Source: Peristeroidobacter agariperforans (GTDB lineage Bacteria; Pseudomonadota; Gammaproteobacteria; Steroidobacterales; Steroidobacteraceae). Taken from it: DNA of 64,000 nucleotides. This document shows, piece after piece, positions 42,831 through 51,973 of this stretch. Within the stretch, counting starts at the first letter, position 1. Every line of letters begins with the position of its first letter. Under the pieces are notes generated by a model. That model saw only the letters and a list, made by a program, of their open reading frames with translations. It searched no databases and was not told the DNA's origin. The translations under genes and the position numbers were made by a program. The stretch spans positions 2,935,244 to 2,999,243 of the forward strand of contig NZ_RYFW01000001.1 of the NCBI RefSeq assembly GCF_004138335.1, written 5' to 3'.

Positions 42831-43271
42831 TCAGCGGGGCGTCGCCGCCGTCGTCCAGTTGATCACGTGATAAGTCGCCGGGCCGTTGCCGACGTTGCGC
42901 AGCGAGTGCATCTGGTTCGAGGCGTTGAAGACGACGGCGCCCGGGCCGACGCGCTTCATCTTGCCATCGACCAGCACTTCGACCGTGCCTTCCTTCACGA
43001 TCACCAGCTCTTCGTTGGGATGCTTGTGAGGTGCGTGCGAGGTGGCGCCGGCGGGCAGCGTCGTGACGTGCAGTTCGAGCTCATCGAGCGTCGCGGTCGG
43101 CGCGCGGAAGAATTGACGGACGGCGCGGACTTCCTCTTGGTTGACGGGCACGTCGTCCCAGTCGAGAGCCGTCGAGCTCATGACTTTGGGATTCGAGGTG
43201 GCGAGTGTGGCAACGCCGATCGTCGCGGTCACGGACACAGCGGCAATAGTCATATCGCGAAGAGTGATCAC
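42831..43271 (-). CDS. Exported cupin domain protein
   Basis: A 146-residue protein starting with GTG at 43271, supported by CAGGAG six bases upstream. A hydrophobic N-terminus (TIAAVSVTATIGVATLA) suggests export or anchoring. The cupin motif is HAPHKHPNEELVIVKEGTVEV with the second motif NQMHSLRNVG; the two His, Glu and His positions for metal binding are kept. The substrate is unknown. It sits alone between the DUF1348 gene and the xylanase gene. Confidence 0.78.
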   Translation of the reverse strand: MITLRDMTIAAVSVTATIGVATLATSNPKVMSSTALDWDDVPVNQEEVRAVRQFFRAPTATLDELELHVTTLPAGATSHAPHKHPNEELVIVKEGTVEVLVDGKMKRVGPGAVVFNASNQMHSLRNVGNGPATYHVINWTTAATPR

Positions 43272-43336
43272 AACGGGCTCCTGTACACGAAACGAAACAG
43301 GGCCGACCGGCGCGGCCGGCCCTGCAAGGGCAACAG

Positions 43337-45226
43337 TTATCTGACTACGATGAAGACTACACCGGTCTCACTGCGTCGATAGCCATCCCAGACGGACAGG
43401 AACAATTTCAGAGTTGTTCCCTTCTTCACAGCGCGGAAGGCAGCGGCATCGGCAACGGTGATCGCGCCGGTGTCCGGGTCGATCGCGAATATGCCTGCGG
43501 CGCTACAATGTTCCGTTTGCCACTGCGAGAACGTGGTGCCCGCGTCGGCATCCGTCGCTATCGCCGTACCGACGACCGTTCCCTCGGCCGCCTTCTTGGG
43601 GACCGAGAAGAACTGAACCGGAATCTCAGCGCGCTCGTTCTGAACGTAACGTTGCAGCCACTGCATTGCCGGACGTTCGGCGCCGTTCTCATAAGTCAGC
43701 CATGCGCCTTGTGCTGTTCGCCAGTGGCCGGGGCGATAGCCCCACAACGTAATGCCGCGCACGGCCGGGTGCTCCCAGAACACCGGAAAGATTTTCTGGT
43801 AGCCCGCGAGTTGCACGGGATCGTCGTTGCCGTCGATGTCGAGCTCGGTCACGTAGATCGGCAGCCGGGTCTTGCCCGCCAGATAGTCGAGATTGGCGCG
43901 CAGGTTCGGCATCGGGGCGGCCTCGGTGGTCGAGAACGCATGGCCCTGGATGCCGACCAGATCGATCAATCTGCGGGCCTTCAACAGCTTGATGATGCCG
44001 ATGTAGGTTTCCGTCGCGCTCCGATCGTTGACGATGCTGTAGTCATTGAGCATCAGCTTGGCGTTCGGGAAATATTCGCGCGCCAGCGTGAACGCAGTGA
44101 TGATCCAATCCCAGCCGGTTGCGCCTGCGCCGCCGAGTGCTTCGTAATAATTGCCACAGCCGCCGCAGGACTGGCCCGGCGGAGTGTTCGCTGGTGTGAG
44201 CGGCGGATCGTGCAACGGCTCGTTCACGACTTCGATTTGCTCGAGATCGGGATAGCGCTCGGCAATGGCGGCCAGCCACTCGCGAATTTCTTCGAGTTGC
44301 TCGGCCGGCGGCAGATTCTGCAGCCACTCCGGCTGCTGATTGCCCCAGAACAGCACGTGCCATTTGAAGATGAAGCCATTGGTGCGCGCCATTTGATAAG
44401 CCGCATCCGCCTGCGTCCAGTTCATCACATCGCGGGTGCCTTCCACCGAGGCCCACTTACCGCCGTTCTCCGGCGTCACTTGATTCCAATACGCGGCAAA
44501 GTTGGCTGTCTGCGCCGGACTGTGGGCGCTGCCCAGGAACTTCGACTTGCCCGTGGCGATCGGCGGACCAGGCGGCGTATAGGGTGGCGGAGGTGGAGGC
44601 GGCGGCGTGCCGGTCGCGGCGGAGCCGGTGTCCAGATTGTTCACCGTGTACCACGAGCCTTGCCGGCCGAACGCGAACTTGTCGATGAAGTTGCCGGTCT
44701 CGCGGCCGCCGACCGAAAAAGTCTGCGTGAGATTGTCGGCCGGCACAGACCAGGTCGCGGGCCCGGCGAAGCCCGTGATCCTGAACCACTTGAACACACC
44801 AGTGGTCGCCGGACCGCCATTGCGAACCGTGTCGGCCGGTGCCGTGAAGCCGCCGCCGTCGACTTGATTGATCAGCACCCATTCGCCGGTGCCGACCTTG
44901 TTGCCAAAGCCGTTGCCGACATAGAAGCTGTCGTCGCTGCCGCCGCCGGGACCGACCCGGAAGCGCGCGTACAAGTCATAATTCCCCGCTGCTGGAAACG
45001 TGACGGAGTAGGTGAGCGCACCGTCGGCGGTCGCGGGCGGCCCGAAGCCGGGCGAATCGTTGACGATGGTGACGTAGGTGGCGCCTTCGGTGGCGCCGAC
45101 ACTATAGGCAGAGCTGATGCTGGCTGATTCCGCTTCGACGATGATTGGCTCGGTCTGTGCCGCCGCGGTGAGCGGCACGGCCAAGATTACAAACGCACCA
45201 AGGAACGCACGCGGATCCATGCTCAT
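43337..45226 (-). CDS. Modular secreted GH10 endo-beta-1,4-xylanase
   Basis: A 629-residue protein with GGGGGA before its ATG and a signal peptide (LGAFVILAVPLTAAAQ). The N-terminal module (about 25-200) is a beta-sandwich of carbohydrate-binding type (EAES start, GNFIDKFAFGRQGSWYTV). An eight-proline linker (about residue 210-220) leads to the GH10 barrel with the acid/base Glu336 in VVNEPLH and the nucleophile Glu461 in YVTELDIDG. The C-terminal 100 residues resemble a cadherin-like repeat (VVGTAIATDADAGT, FAIDPDTGAITV). Both catalytic residues are intact, so xylan cleavage is expected. Confidence 0.88.
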   Translation of the reverse strand: MSMDPRAFLGAFVILAVPLTAAAQTEPIIVEAESASISSAYSVGATEGATYVTIVNDSPGFGPPATADGALTYSVTFPAAGNYDLYARFRVGPGGGSDDSFYVGNGFGNKVGTGEWVLINQVDGGGFTAPADTVRNGGPATTGVFKWFRITGFAGPATWSVPADNLTQTFSVGGRETGNFIDKFAFGRQGSWYTVNNLDTGSAATGTPPPPPPPPYTPPGPPIATGKSKFLGSAHSPAQTANFAAYWNQVTPENGGKWASVEGTRDVMNWTQADAAYQMARTNGFIFKWHVLFWGNQQPEWLQNLPPAEQLEEIREWLAAIAERYPDLEQIEVVNEPLHDPPLTPANTPPGQSCGGCGNYYEALGGAGATGWDWIITAFTLAREYFPNAKLMLNDYSIVNDRSATETYIGIIKLLKARRLIDLVGIQGHAFSTTEAAPMPNLRANLDYLAGKTRLPIYVTELDIDGNDDPVQLAGYQKIFPVFWEHPAVRGITLWGYRPGHWRTAQGAWLTYENGAERPAMQWLQRYVQNERAEIPVQFFSVPKKAAEGTVVGTAIATDADAGTTFSQWQTEHCSAAGIFAIDPDTGAITVADAAAFRAVKKGTTLKLFLSVWDGYRRSETGVVFIVVR

Positions 45227-45284
45227 GGCATATCCCCCAAGCTTGTTTTGTAGCGTTGAATCGGGCTCTTCGGCGCAGCCACGC

Positions 45285-45298
45285 TAACACCGATTGAC
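45285..45298. promoter_or_regulatory. Weak CACCG-type half-site before the xylanase gene
   Basis: TAACACCGATTGAC shares one good half with the palindromes at 23873 and 42224 but the other half is poor. Its position, 60-70 bases before the leftward xylanase start, is similar. The 216-base gap also contains the start region of the divergent permease and no other gene. Confidence 0.25.
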
Positions 45299-45442
45299 TA
45301 GGACTGGTAGCGGTATCATCATGCGTACACAAAGGGCCAGCTGCGCTGGCCAACACCTGCAAGAAACATCGATCCGCACGTCGGTTGCCGCCGCGTGCAA
45401 CGGGGGCTCATTGCGCATCGATCAGACAGGCGCCGCAGGCGC

Positions 45443-46753
45443 ATGACCATTCTCGGCGTTGTGTTTGCCGTCGCGCTGCTGATCGCGTTGATCGCGATCC
45501 TGCGCGTTCAGCCCTTCGTGGCGTTCATCGTCACCTCGCTGGTCGCAGCGCTGGTGCTCGGACTGCCGATCGAGAAAATTCCAAGAACCATCGAGCGCGG
45601 CATCGGCGACATGCTCGGCTCGCTGTCGATCGTGATTTGCCTGGGCGCGATGTTCGGCAAATTGATCGCAGACAGCGGCGCCGCGCAGCGCATTGCCGAG
45701 GCGCTGATGAATTTGTTCGGCCCGTCGCGCGTGCCGCTGGCGATGGCGCTCACCGGCTTCATCGTCGGCATTCCGTTGTTCTACAACGTCGGCTTCGTGC
45801 TGATGGTGCCGCTGGTCTTCTCGGTGGTCTATCGCTCCAAACTGCCGCCGATGCTGGTGGGCATTCCGATGTTGTCCGGCCTGTCGATCGCTCATGGCTT
45901 TCTGCCGCCGCACCCGTCGCCGACCGCGCTGGTCGCACAGTTCGGCGCCGACATGGGCAAGACACTGATGTACGGTTGCGTGATCAGCGTGCCGACGCTG
46001 CTCATTGCCGGTCCATTGTTCGCTCGCAGTCTGAAGCGCATCGCGGTCGGGTCGTTGGATCTGTTCAAGCCGACGACGCTGACCGATGACCAGTTGCCCG
46101 GCACGTTCAACAGCTTCGCTTGCGCACTGCTGCCGGTGGTGTTGATCAGCGGCGCGACCTTGCTCAGCTACGGAAACTTCGATGCTTCGACCCGAACGCT
46201 GATCGATTTCCTCGGCAATCCGATGCTCGTGATGCTGGTGTCGCTGTTCGTGGGCTCGATCACGCTCGGCGTCTCGAGGGGACGCAAGCTCTGGCAATTG
46301 ATGGAAAGCTATGGGCACGCCATTCGCGACATCGCCGGCATCCTGCTCATCATCGGCGGCGCTGGCGCGCTGAAGCAGGTATTCGTCGACAGCGGCGTGA
46401 ACACAGAGTTGGGAAGTTTGCTCGGTAGCGCCCCCATTCATCCGCTGGTGCTCGGCTGGCTGGTGGCTTTCGCGATCCGGATTGCGCTCGGCTCGGCGAC
46501 GGTGGCGGGCCTGACGGCGGCGGGCATCGTTGCGCCGTTGATCCAGATCAGCGGTGTCGATGCGAATCTGATGGTGCTCGCGGTCGGCGCGGGCAGCTTG
46601 ATGTGCTCTCACGTCAACGACTCGGCGTTCTGGATGTTCAAGGAGTACTTCCAGGTCAGCCTGCGCGACACGTTCCGTTCCTGGACCATGATGGAAACAT
46701 TGGTCGGCAGCCTGGGGTTGGTTTTCGTACTGTTGTTGAACGCGGCGCTGTAG
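45443..46753 (+). CDS. GntP-family gluconate/organic acid:proton symporter
   Basis: A 436-residue integral membrane protein with 12 or more hydrophobic segments. ATG 45443 is preferred to a GTG at 45395 because the family usually begins directly with a membrane segment, as here (ILGVVFAVALLIALIAIL). Typical GntP stretches are GIPLFYNVGFVLMVPLVF, SIAHGFLPPHPSPTAL, RIALGSATVAGLTAAGI and SHVNDSAFWMFKEYF. GntP proteins take up gluconate or related sugar acids. Close to xylanase and pectin genes, an aldonate or uronate-derived substrate is plausible. Confidence 0.85.
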   Translation: MTILGVVFAVALLIALIAILRVQPFVAFIVTSLVAALVLGLPIEKIPRTIERGIGDMLGSLSIVICLGAMFGKLIADSGAAQRIAEALMNLFGPSRVPLAMALTGFIVGIPLFYNVGFVLMVPLVFSVVYRSKLPPMLVGIPMLSGLSIAHGFLPPHPSPTALVAQFGADMGKTLMYGCVISVPTLLIAGPLFARSLKRIAVGSLDLFKPTTLTDDQLPGTFNSFACALLPVVLISGATLLSYGNFDASTRTLIDFLGNPMLVMLVSLFVGSITLGVSRGRKLWQLMESYGHAIRDIAGILLIIGGAGALKQVFVDSGVNTELGSLLGSAPIHPLVLGWLVAFAIRIALGSATVAGLTAAGIVAPLIQISGVDANLMVLAVGAGSLMCSHVNDSAFWMFKEYFQVSLRDTFRSWTMMETLVGSLGLVFVLLLNAAL

Positions 46754-46792
46754 AGCGGGCACGGCAGCGAACACCCGTGACGTATTGACTTG

Positions 46793-46816
46793 GGGGCGCC
46801 GGGGACCCGGTGCCCC
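46793..46816. terminator. Hairpin after the GntP permease gene
   Basis: GGGGCGCCGG (46793-46802) pairs with CCGGTGCCCC (46807-46816), one G-U, four-base loop. It lies 40 bases after the permease stop and just before the next start. No T-tract. Confidence 0.45.
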
Positions 46817-46834
46817 TGATAAGGTGGCGGCTGC

Positions 46835-49800
46835 ATGGCGGTGTCGGCGAAAATGCCGGCCATGAGCACAGTCAAGCGGTTCGCCGCTCCCTTGGTCGCG
46901 CTAATCCGGCTGCACCTCGTCGCGATCGTCGTCGTCGCGGCGCTGCTGCTGATTTACACGCTGTTCGGCTTCTTTGCAGTCCCACGAATTGCTCGCGCGC
47001 AATTGCAAAGCTACGCCACCGAGCAGATGCACCGGCAAGTTTCGGTCGGCGAGATCCGTTTCAATCCGTTTGCTCTCGATGCCAGTGTCGCGGGTCTCGC
47101 TTTGCGCGAGGCGGATGGCTCGCCCGTCGTCGGCTTCAGACATCTTTATGTCAACGCGGAGCTTGCCTCGATCTGGCAGCGCGCGGTCGTGCTCAAAGAA
47201 GTGGAGCTGTCCGCGCCCGACGTCGATGTGATCGTCGCGAAGGACGGCACAGTGAATCTCGCGAAGCTGGCTCCGGAGTCGAAAGCGGAGAGCGCCGAGG
47301 AGCCGACCTCGCTGCCGAGAGTGCGCATCGACAGGCTGGACATTCGCGACGGTCGCATCGGCTTCACGGACAACACGCACACGCAGCCGTTCACCGCAGT
47401 CGTGGCGCCGATCAAATTCACGCTTACGAATTTCAAGACCGACGCCAACTACGAAAACGCCTATGACTTCTCCGGCTCCACGCTCGCTGGCGAGCGATTG
47501 GAGTGGGTCGGTGCGTTCACGGTGCAGCCGTTGGGATCGAGCGGGCGGTTTCGGGTGCAGGATCTCAAGGCCGCGACCGTCGATTCGTACGCCAAGGACA
47601 TGCTGCCGTTTCAGTTGGCCTCGGGCAGCGCGACGCTTGCAGGCAACTATCGTTTGGCCATGACGCCCGCGCTCGGATTTGAGGCGACCTTGCCGTTGCT
47701 GCAGGTTCGCGAGCTTTCCGTCAAGGAGCGCCAGGCGAAGAGCGCGCCGGTGACATTGCCGGAAGTGGATATTCACGAGATCGCGCTGTCTTATGAGAAG
47801 CAGGATGTCGGCATGAAGCGCATCGATGTGAAAGGTGCACACATCGACGTGGCTGTCGAGCCCGATGGGTCGATCAGCCTGATGCGCTTGTTCGGCGAAG
47901 AGTCGAGTGCGAGCCCGCAAGTGGCGACTCCGGCAACGTCATCCGCGCCGGCAGCGGGAGATTCGGCGCCCGAAGATGCGCAGAGTGAGTCGGACGAGTG
48001 GCGTGTTCATGCGGACACGATTCAGCTGAGCGAGGCCACCGTTGTTGCCGAGGATCGCAGCGTTGAGCCAGTCGCGAAGTTCGATCTCTCGCCCATCGCA
48101 CTGACGGTCAATGGATGGAGCACGGATGCGTCGGCGAAGGTGCAAGTCGATGCGGATGTCACGATCGATAAGAAGGCTAAGTTGCTCGGCAAAGGCGATG
48201 TGCAGCTGGAGCCGCTGGCAGCGCAGCTGGCGGTCGAGCTGACAGACTTCGAGTTGCCGGCGATTCAGCCGTATCTCAACGAGGCGACGGCGATGACGCT
48301 GCACTCGGGCCGGCTGGGCGCAAAAGGCGATGTTTCCTATGCGGCGGAGCCGGAGTCGGCGCCGCCGATGAAGTTCAAGGGCGAGGTTCGAGTGGCGGAT
48401 CTGCGCACGACGGATCAGCTGGTGAACGAGGACTTCGTCAAGTGGCGCAGCCTCAGCGTGACCGGCATCGACTTCTCGATGAACCCGGACAAGCTCGATA
48501 TCAACCGCATCGTCGCGAGGCAGCCGTACGGAAAGGTGGTCATCGCACAGGACACGACGCTGAATGTGACGAAGGTGTTGAGTCCGCCGGGGACATCGAC
48601 GCCCGACACGCAGCCGTCCAAAACCGAGCAGCCAGAGACAGCTCAGAGCGCGCGGGAAGCCGGCGACACCAAGCAGGCGTCCGAGCCCATGTTCCCCGTC
48701 CGCATCAAATCGATTCAGTTCATCGACGGCTCCGCCAACTTCGCCGACTACTCCATCGAACCCTCGTTCGCCACCGGCATTCTGGAGCTCAACGGCACCG
48801 TCACCGGCCTCTCGAGCGATCCAAGCTCTCGCGCCAAAGTGAAGCTCGACGGCAAGGTCGACAAATACGCTCCGGTCGACATCGGCGGCGAAGTGAATCT
48901 GCTGTCCGCCGCCGTGTACACGGACCTCGCGATGAACTTCCGAAACATGGAGCTGACCACGTTCAATCCCTACTCGGGCAAGTTCGCCGGCTACAACATC
49001 AGCAAGGGCAAGCTGTCGACCGAGCTGAAATACCTGGTGCAGGATCGCAAGCTGGACGCGTCCCATCACATCGTCATCGACAACCTGGAGTTCGGCGACA
49101 AGACCGATTCGAAAGACGCCGCGCCGATTCCGTTGAAGCTCGCTGTGGCGTTGCTGAAGGATCGTCAGGGCATCATCGATCTCAACCTGCCGGTGAGCGG
49201 CACGCTCGACGATCCGGAGTTCCGGCTCGGCCCGATTATCTGGAAAGCGGTGCTGAACCTGCTGACCAAGATCGTCACCGCACCGTTCGCCGCGCTAGGT
49301 GCTCTGATCGGTGGCGGTGAAGAAATGCAGTTCGTGGATTTCGACGCCGGCAAGGCAGAGCTGCCGGTAGCGCAAACAGAGAAGTTGAACAAGCTCGCCA
49401 GCGCCCTGATCGAGCGACCGCAGTTGAAGCTCAGCGTGCCGCTGACTGTCGTTTCGGCGCAGGACAGTGAAGCGATCGCTCGCGCTGCGTTGAAAGAAAA
49501 ATTGCCGCCCGATACATCGGCCGAGCCGCCGAACAACGACGCTGCGAAACGTCAGAGAATGGCGGTGCTGGAGAAGGTCTACAAGGAAGTAGCTAAGTCC
49601 GCCCCGGCTTATCCGCCCGAGACGCAGAGCGAGAAGGGCATCGACGTCGACGCGCGCCTGAAATTCCTCGATCAGTCACTGCTCGACCGCTTCAAGCCCG
49701 ACGATGCGGCCTTGACGGCGCTCGCTCAGAAGCGCGCCCGCGCCGTGCAAGACACGCTGCTCGCCAACACCGAGCTGAGTCCCGAGCGCGTCTTCATCAC

Positions 49801-49864
49801 GGCCGAGCGCAGCGAAGGGAAAACGCAGTCCGAGCAGGTCAGGATGGAGTTGAAGTTGGAGTAG
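46835..49864 (+). CDS. DUF748 (AsmA-like) envelope protein
   Basis: A 1009-residue protein with one N-terminal membrane anchor (about residues 22-47, LIRLHLVAIVVVAALLLIYTLF). The rest is periplasmic and beta-rich, with DUF748 signatures such as VSVGEIRFNPFALDASVAGLAL, the repeated FADYSIEPSFATGILELNGTVTGLSS and FNPYSGKFAGYNISKGKLSTELKY. The C-terminal region (LTALAQKRARAVQDTLL) resembles an OmpA-like tail. AsmA-type proteins are large bridge-like envelope proteins linked to lipid transport or outer membrane homeostasis. Starts at 46835, 46853 or 46862 are possible. It is probably transcribed alone. Confidence 0.8.
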   Translation: MAVSAKMPAMSTVKRFAAPLVALIRLHLVAIVVVAALLLIYTLFGFFAVPRIARAQLQSYATEQMHRQVSVGEIRFNPFALDASVAGLALREADGSPVVGFRHLYVNAELASIWQRAVVLKEVELSAPDVDVIVAKDGTVNLAKLAPESKAESAEEPTSLPRVRIDRLDIRDGRIGFTDNTHTQPFTAVVAPIKFTLTNFKTDANYENAYDFSGSTLAGERLEWVGAFTVQPLGSSGRFRVQDLKAATVDSYAKDMLPFQLASGSATLAGNYRLAMTPALGFEATLPLLQVRELSVKERQAKSAPVTLPEVDIHEIALSYEKQDVGMKRIDVKGAHIDVAVEPDGSISLMRLFGEESSASPQVATPATSSAPAAGDSAPEDAQSESDEWRVHADTIQLSEATVVAEDRSVEPVAKFDLSPIALTVNGWSTDASAKVQVDADVTIDKKAKLLGKGDVQLEPLAAQLAVELTDFELPAIQPYLNEATAMTLHSGRLGAKGDVSYAAEPESAPPMKFKGEVRVADLRTTDQLVNEDFVKWRSLSVTGIDFSMNPDKLDINRIVARQPYGKVVIAQDTTLNVTKVLSPPGTSTPDTQPSKTEQPETAQSAREAGDTKQASEPMFPVRIKSIQFIDGSANFADYSIEPSFATGILELNGTVTGLSSDPSSRAKVKLDGKVDKYAPVDIGGEVNLLSAAVYTDLAMNFRNMELTTFNPYSGKFAGYNISKGKLSTELKYLVQDRKLDASHHIVIDNLEFGDKTDSKDAAPIPLKLAVALLKDRQGIIDLNLPVSGTLDDPEFRLGPIIWKAVLNLLTKIVTAPFAALGALIGGGEEMQFVDFDAGKAELPVAQTEKLNKLASALIERPQLKLSVPLTVVSAQDSEAIARAALKEKLPPDTSAEPPNNDAAKRQRMAVLEKVYKEVAKSAPAYPPETQSEKGIDVDARLKFLDQSLLDRFKPDDAALTALAQKRARAVQDTLLANTELSPERVFITAERSEGKTQSEQVRMELKLE

Positions 49865-50096
49865 TCTCTGAGCCCTTGGCAGAAGCGTCCGGAACCTTCG
49901 GCGCCCACTCCGGCCGCAATACCAACAGAACCGTCGCCGCGCCCAGCACGCGAAAGCCGAAGATCAGCGTCGGGGTTGGACAGCGCGAAGTGGTCCTTGA
50001 ATGGCTCGACGGCGAGCGCGGAGGAGGTGTTGATGCGATCGACAAACGCGATCAGGCCGCCAGCGCGAGCAGCGTCAGCGTGCCCCAGCGCATCAT
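49839..50096 (-). pseudogene. Possible frameshifted small membrane-protein gene
   Basis: On the minus strand an ATG-ATG at 50096 starts MMRWGTLTLLALAA and stops. The neighbouring frame continues with well-biased codons (LIAFVDRINTSSALAVEPF, DHFALSNPDADL), and a third frame then gives IFGFRVLGAATVLLVLRPEW to the stop at 49839. Joined, this would be a protein of roughly 80-90 residues with two hydrophobic segments, broken by two frameshifts. It may be a decayed gene, a sequencing artefact or chance. The remaining gap (50097-50273) holds only a possible 25-codon GTG-started peptide ending at the ATG. Confidence 0.3.
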
Positions 50097-50273
50097 TGCG
50101 GCTGGGTCAATTTCGGCGTCGCCACCGCGTTCTGACCGGTTTCCGCGCCTTCTAATTCGACTACGGCCACTGCTCACCCTGCGGATATCGGAATTCGAGC
50201 TTCGAGGATAGAGGCGCGAGCGGCGCGGCGGTCGTCAAATATGCTGCCCGCCGATTGGAATCGGATGAGATGC

Positions 50274-51821
50274 TCAGTGGCCGACGCCCAGGCGCTTGGC
50301 GAGGCGGCGCAGATTGCCGCGATCCAATCCCAGATCGCGCGCGGCTGCGGCCCAATTTCCTTGCTGAGCGGCGAGGGCCCGCTCGATCAGACTGCGCTGA
50401 AACTTCGCCGACGCTTGTGCGAGAGTGAGTCCCCCGGTGTCGACGGGTTCTTCCTGCTCGGGCACGAGCGCCGCTTGTTCGAGACGAGGTTTGGCGAGAT
50501 CCAGGTGGAGCGGCTCGATCGTCACGATGCGATCGCTGCCGGCGCCACCCGCAGCTGCCTTCAATGCCGCACGGCTGATCGTGTGTTCGAGCTCGCGCAC
50601 GTTGCCGGGCCAGCTCGCTGACAGCAACGCCTGCTGTGAAGCGGGGGCCAATCGCAAGCCTCTGAGGTGCAGGCTCGCACGATTGCGCTCCAGCGCGTTG
50701 CCCGCCAGCAGCAAAATGTCACGTCCGCGCTGTCGCAGTGGCGGCACTTGCACCGGATAGATGCTGATGCGGTGATACAGATCGGCCCGAAAGCGGCCGG
50801 CGCGAACTTCTTCGGCGAGGTCGCGATTGGTCGCGGCGACGATGCGGACGTTCACTTTGATATTCGCATCCGAGCCGACGCGTTGAATCTCGCCACTCTG
50901 CAATATGCGCAACAGCTTGGGCTGCACCGTCATCGGCAGCTCGCCGATCTCATCGAGGAACAGCGTGCCGCCGTCGGCGATCTCGAACTTGCCGCGACGG
51001 TTCGACGTTGCGCCCGAGAATGCGCCGGCGACGTGGCCGAACAGCTCGCTTTCCACCAGCGATTCAGGCAGCGCGGCGCAGTTCACCGAGATCAGCGGCC
51101 GGTCGTTGCGAGGAGAGCCATAGTGAATCGCGCGTGCCACCAACTCCTTGCCGGTACCGGTTTCTCCAGTGATCAACACCGTCAGGTCGCTGCTCGCGAC
51201 GGTGTCGATTTCCTTGAGCAGCGCGCGAATCGGCGCGCTACGGCCGATGAACTGCTGATCCGGTCGCAATTCTTCGAGCAGCGCGCTGCTGACCAGGTTC
51301 TGCCGCTCCATCGCGTCTTGCATGCGTGACAAGCGCTCGATGATTTCGAGACACGCGCCGGCGAGATTCGCGCAGGTGCGAAGCGCGTCGAGCGATTTCT
51401 GATTGAAGGTGCCTCGTCGCAAGGCGTCGATGGTCAACACTCCAAGCGGTCCGCTTGTGCCTTTGATCGGCACGCCGGCGCAATCGTGCACGTGCAGACG
51501 ATCGGCGGCATTGGGAATGAGGCCGTCGAATGGATCGGGCAGCGGGCTCGTGGCAGGGAAGCGAAGCACATCGGCGCTGCGCATGATGGCTTGCAGACGG
51601 GGATGCTCGACCACTGGAAAACGACGGCCCAGCGCATCTGGACTCAGGCCGTGAACGGCGAGCGGCACCAGGTCGGCGCCGCGAAGTTGGAGTATCGAGC
51701 ACGAATCGGCGTGCGTGGCTTCGGTCAGTGCTTCCAGCCAGAGCTGCCAGGGTGGGGAGGGATTCCCCTGCAGCGCCTCGCGCAGTACCCGCTCGCAGGC
51801 GGCAGTCATCGGCGTCGTCAT
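50274..51821 (-). CDS. norR: NorR-type nitric oxide-responsive sigma-54 activator
   Basis: A 515-residue protein with three domains. The N-terminal GAF domain (about 1-175) contains LPDPFDGLIPN and HVHDCAGVPI, matching the region of the non-haem iron NO sensor of E. coli NorR. The central AAA+ domain (about 188-425) has Walker A GETGTGKE, Walker B GGTLFLDEIGE and a GAFSGA loop in place of GAFTGA. The C-terminal Fis-type HTH is NWAAAARDLGLDRGNLRRLAKRLG. It is divergent from hmp; one enhancer repeat overlaps its start codon, which suggests autoregulation. A second start at 51809 is possible. Confidence 0.92.
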   Translation of the reverse strand: MTTPMTAACERVLREALQGNPSPPWQLWLEALTEATHADSCSILQLRGADLVPLAVHGLSPDALGRRFPVVEHPRLQAIMRSADVLRFPATSPLPDPFDGLIPNAADRLHVHDCAGVPIKGTSGPLGVLTIDALRRGTFNQKSLDALRTCANLAGACLEIIERLSRMQDAMERQNLVSSALLEELRPDQQFIGRSAPIRALLKEIDTVASSDLTVLITGETGTGKELVARAIHYGSPRNDRPLISVNCAALPESLVESELFGHVAGAFSGATSNRRGKFEIADGGTLFLDEIGELPMTVQPKLLRILQSGEIQRVGSDANIKVNVRIVAATNRDLAEEVRAGRFRADLYHRISIYPVQVPPLRQRGRDILLLAGNALERNRASLHLRGLRLAPASQQALLSASWPGNVRELEHTISRAALKAAAGGAGSDRIVTIEPLHLDLAKPRLEQAALVPEQEEPVDTGGLTLAQASAKFQRSLIERALAAQQGNWAAAARDLGLDRGNLRRLAKRLGVGH

Positions 51822-51875
51822 AATGACTCGAATGATGTCATACCGACTCGGGAGCTGCTGGTGTCATTTTGACTC
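51817..51875. promoter_or_regulatory. Three NorR-type enhancer repeats
   Basis: GTCATAATGACTC (51817-51829), GTCATACCGACTC (51837-51849) and GTCATTTTGACTC (51863-51875). All share GTCAT-N3-GACTC, the layout of the triple NorR enhancer upstream of sigma-54 NO-stress promoters. Confidence 0.8.
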
Positions 51876-51915
51876 GACATCGCTCCGGGCGTCGACGAAT
51901 CAATGAGTTGTGATC

Positions 51916-51931
51916 TGGCACGGACATTGCT
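51916..51931 (+). promoter_or_regulatory. Sigma-54 promoter of hmp
   Basis: TGGCACGGACATTGCT matches the -24/-12 consensus TGGCAC-N5-TTGC exactly. It lies 43 bases before the hmp start and downstream of the three NorR repeats. Confidence 0.85.
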
Positions 51932-51973
51932 CCATCAGAAGTGTTCCATCGAGGTCGATTCGACAGAGGTTCA

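Noticed and set aside
44575-44605. Short GGC/GGT-rich tandem repeat
   Set aside because: It encodes the eight-proline linker of the xylanase, not an independent repeat element.
43508-45127. A 539-codon plus-strand open frame opposite the xylanase
   Set aside because: Antisense shadow; GH10 catalytic residues are intact on the other strand.
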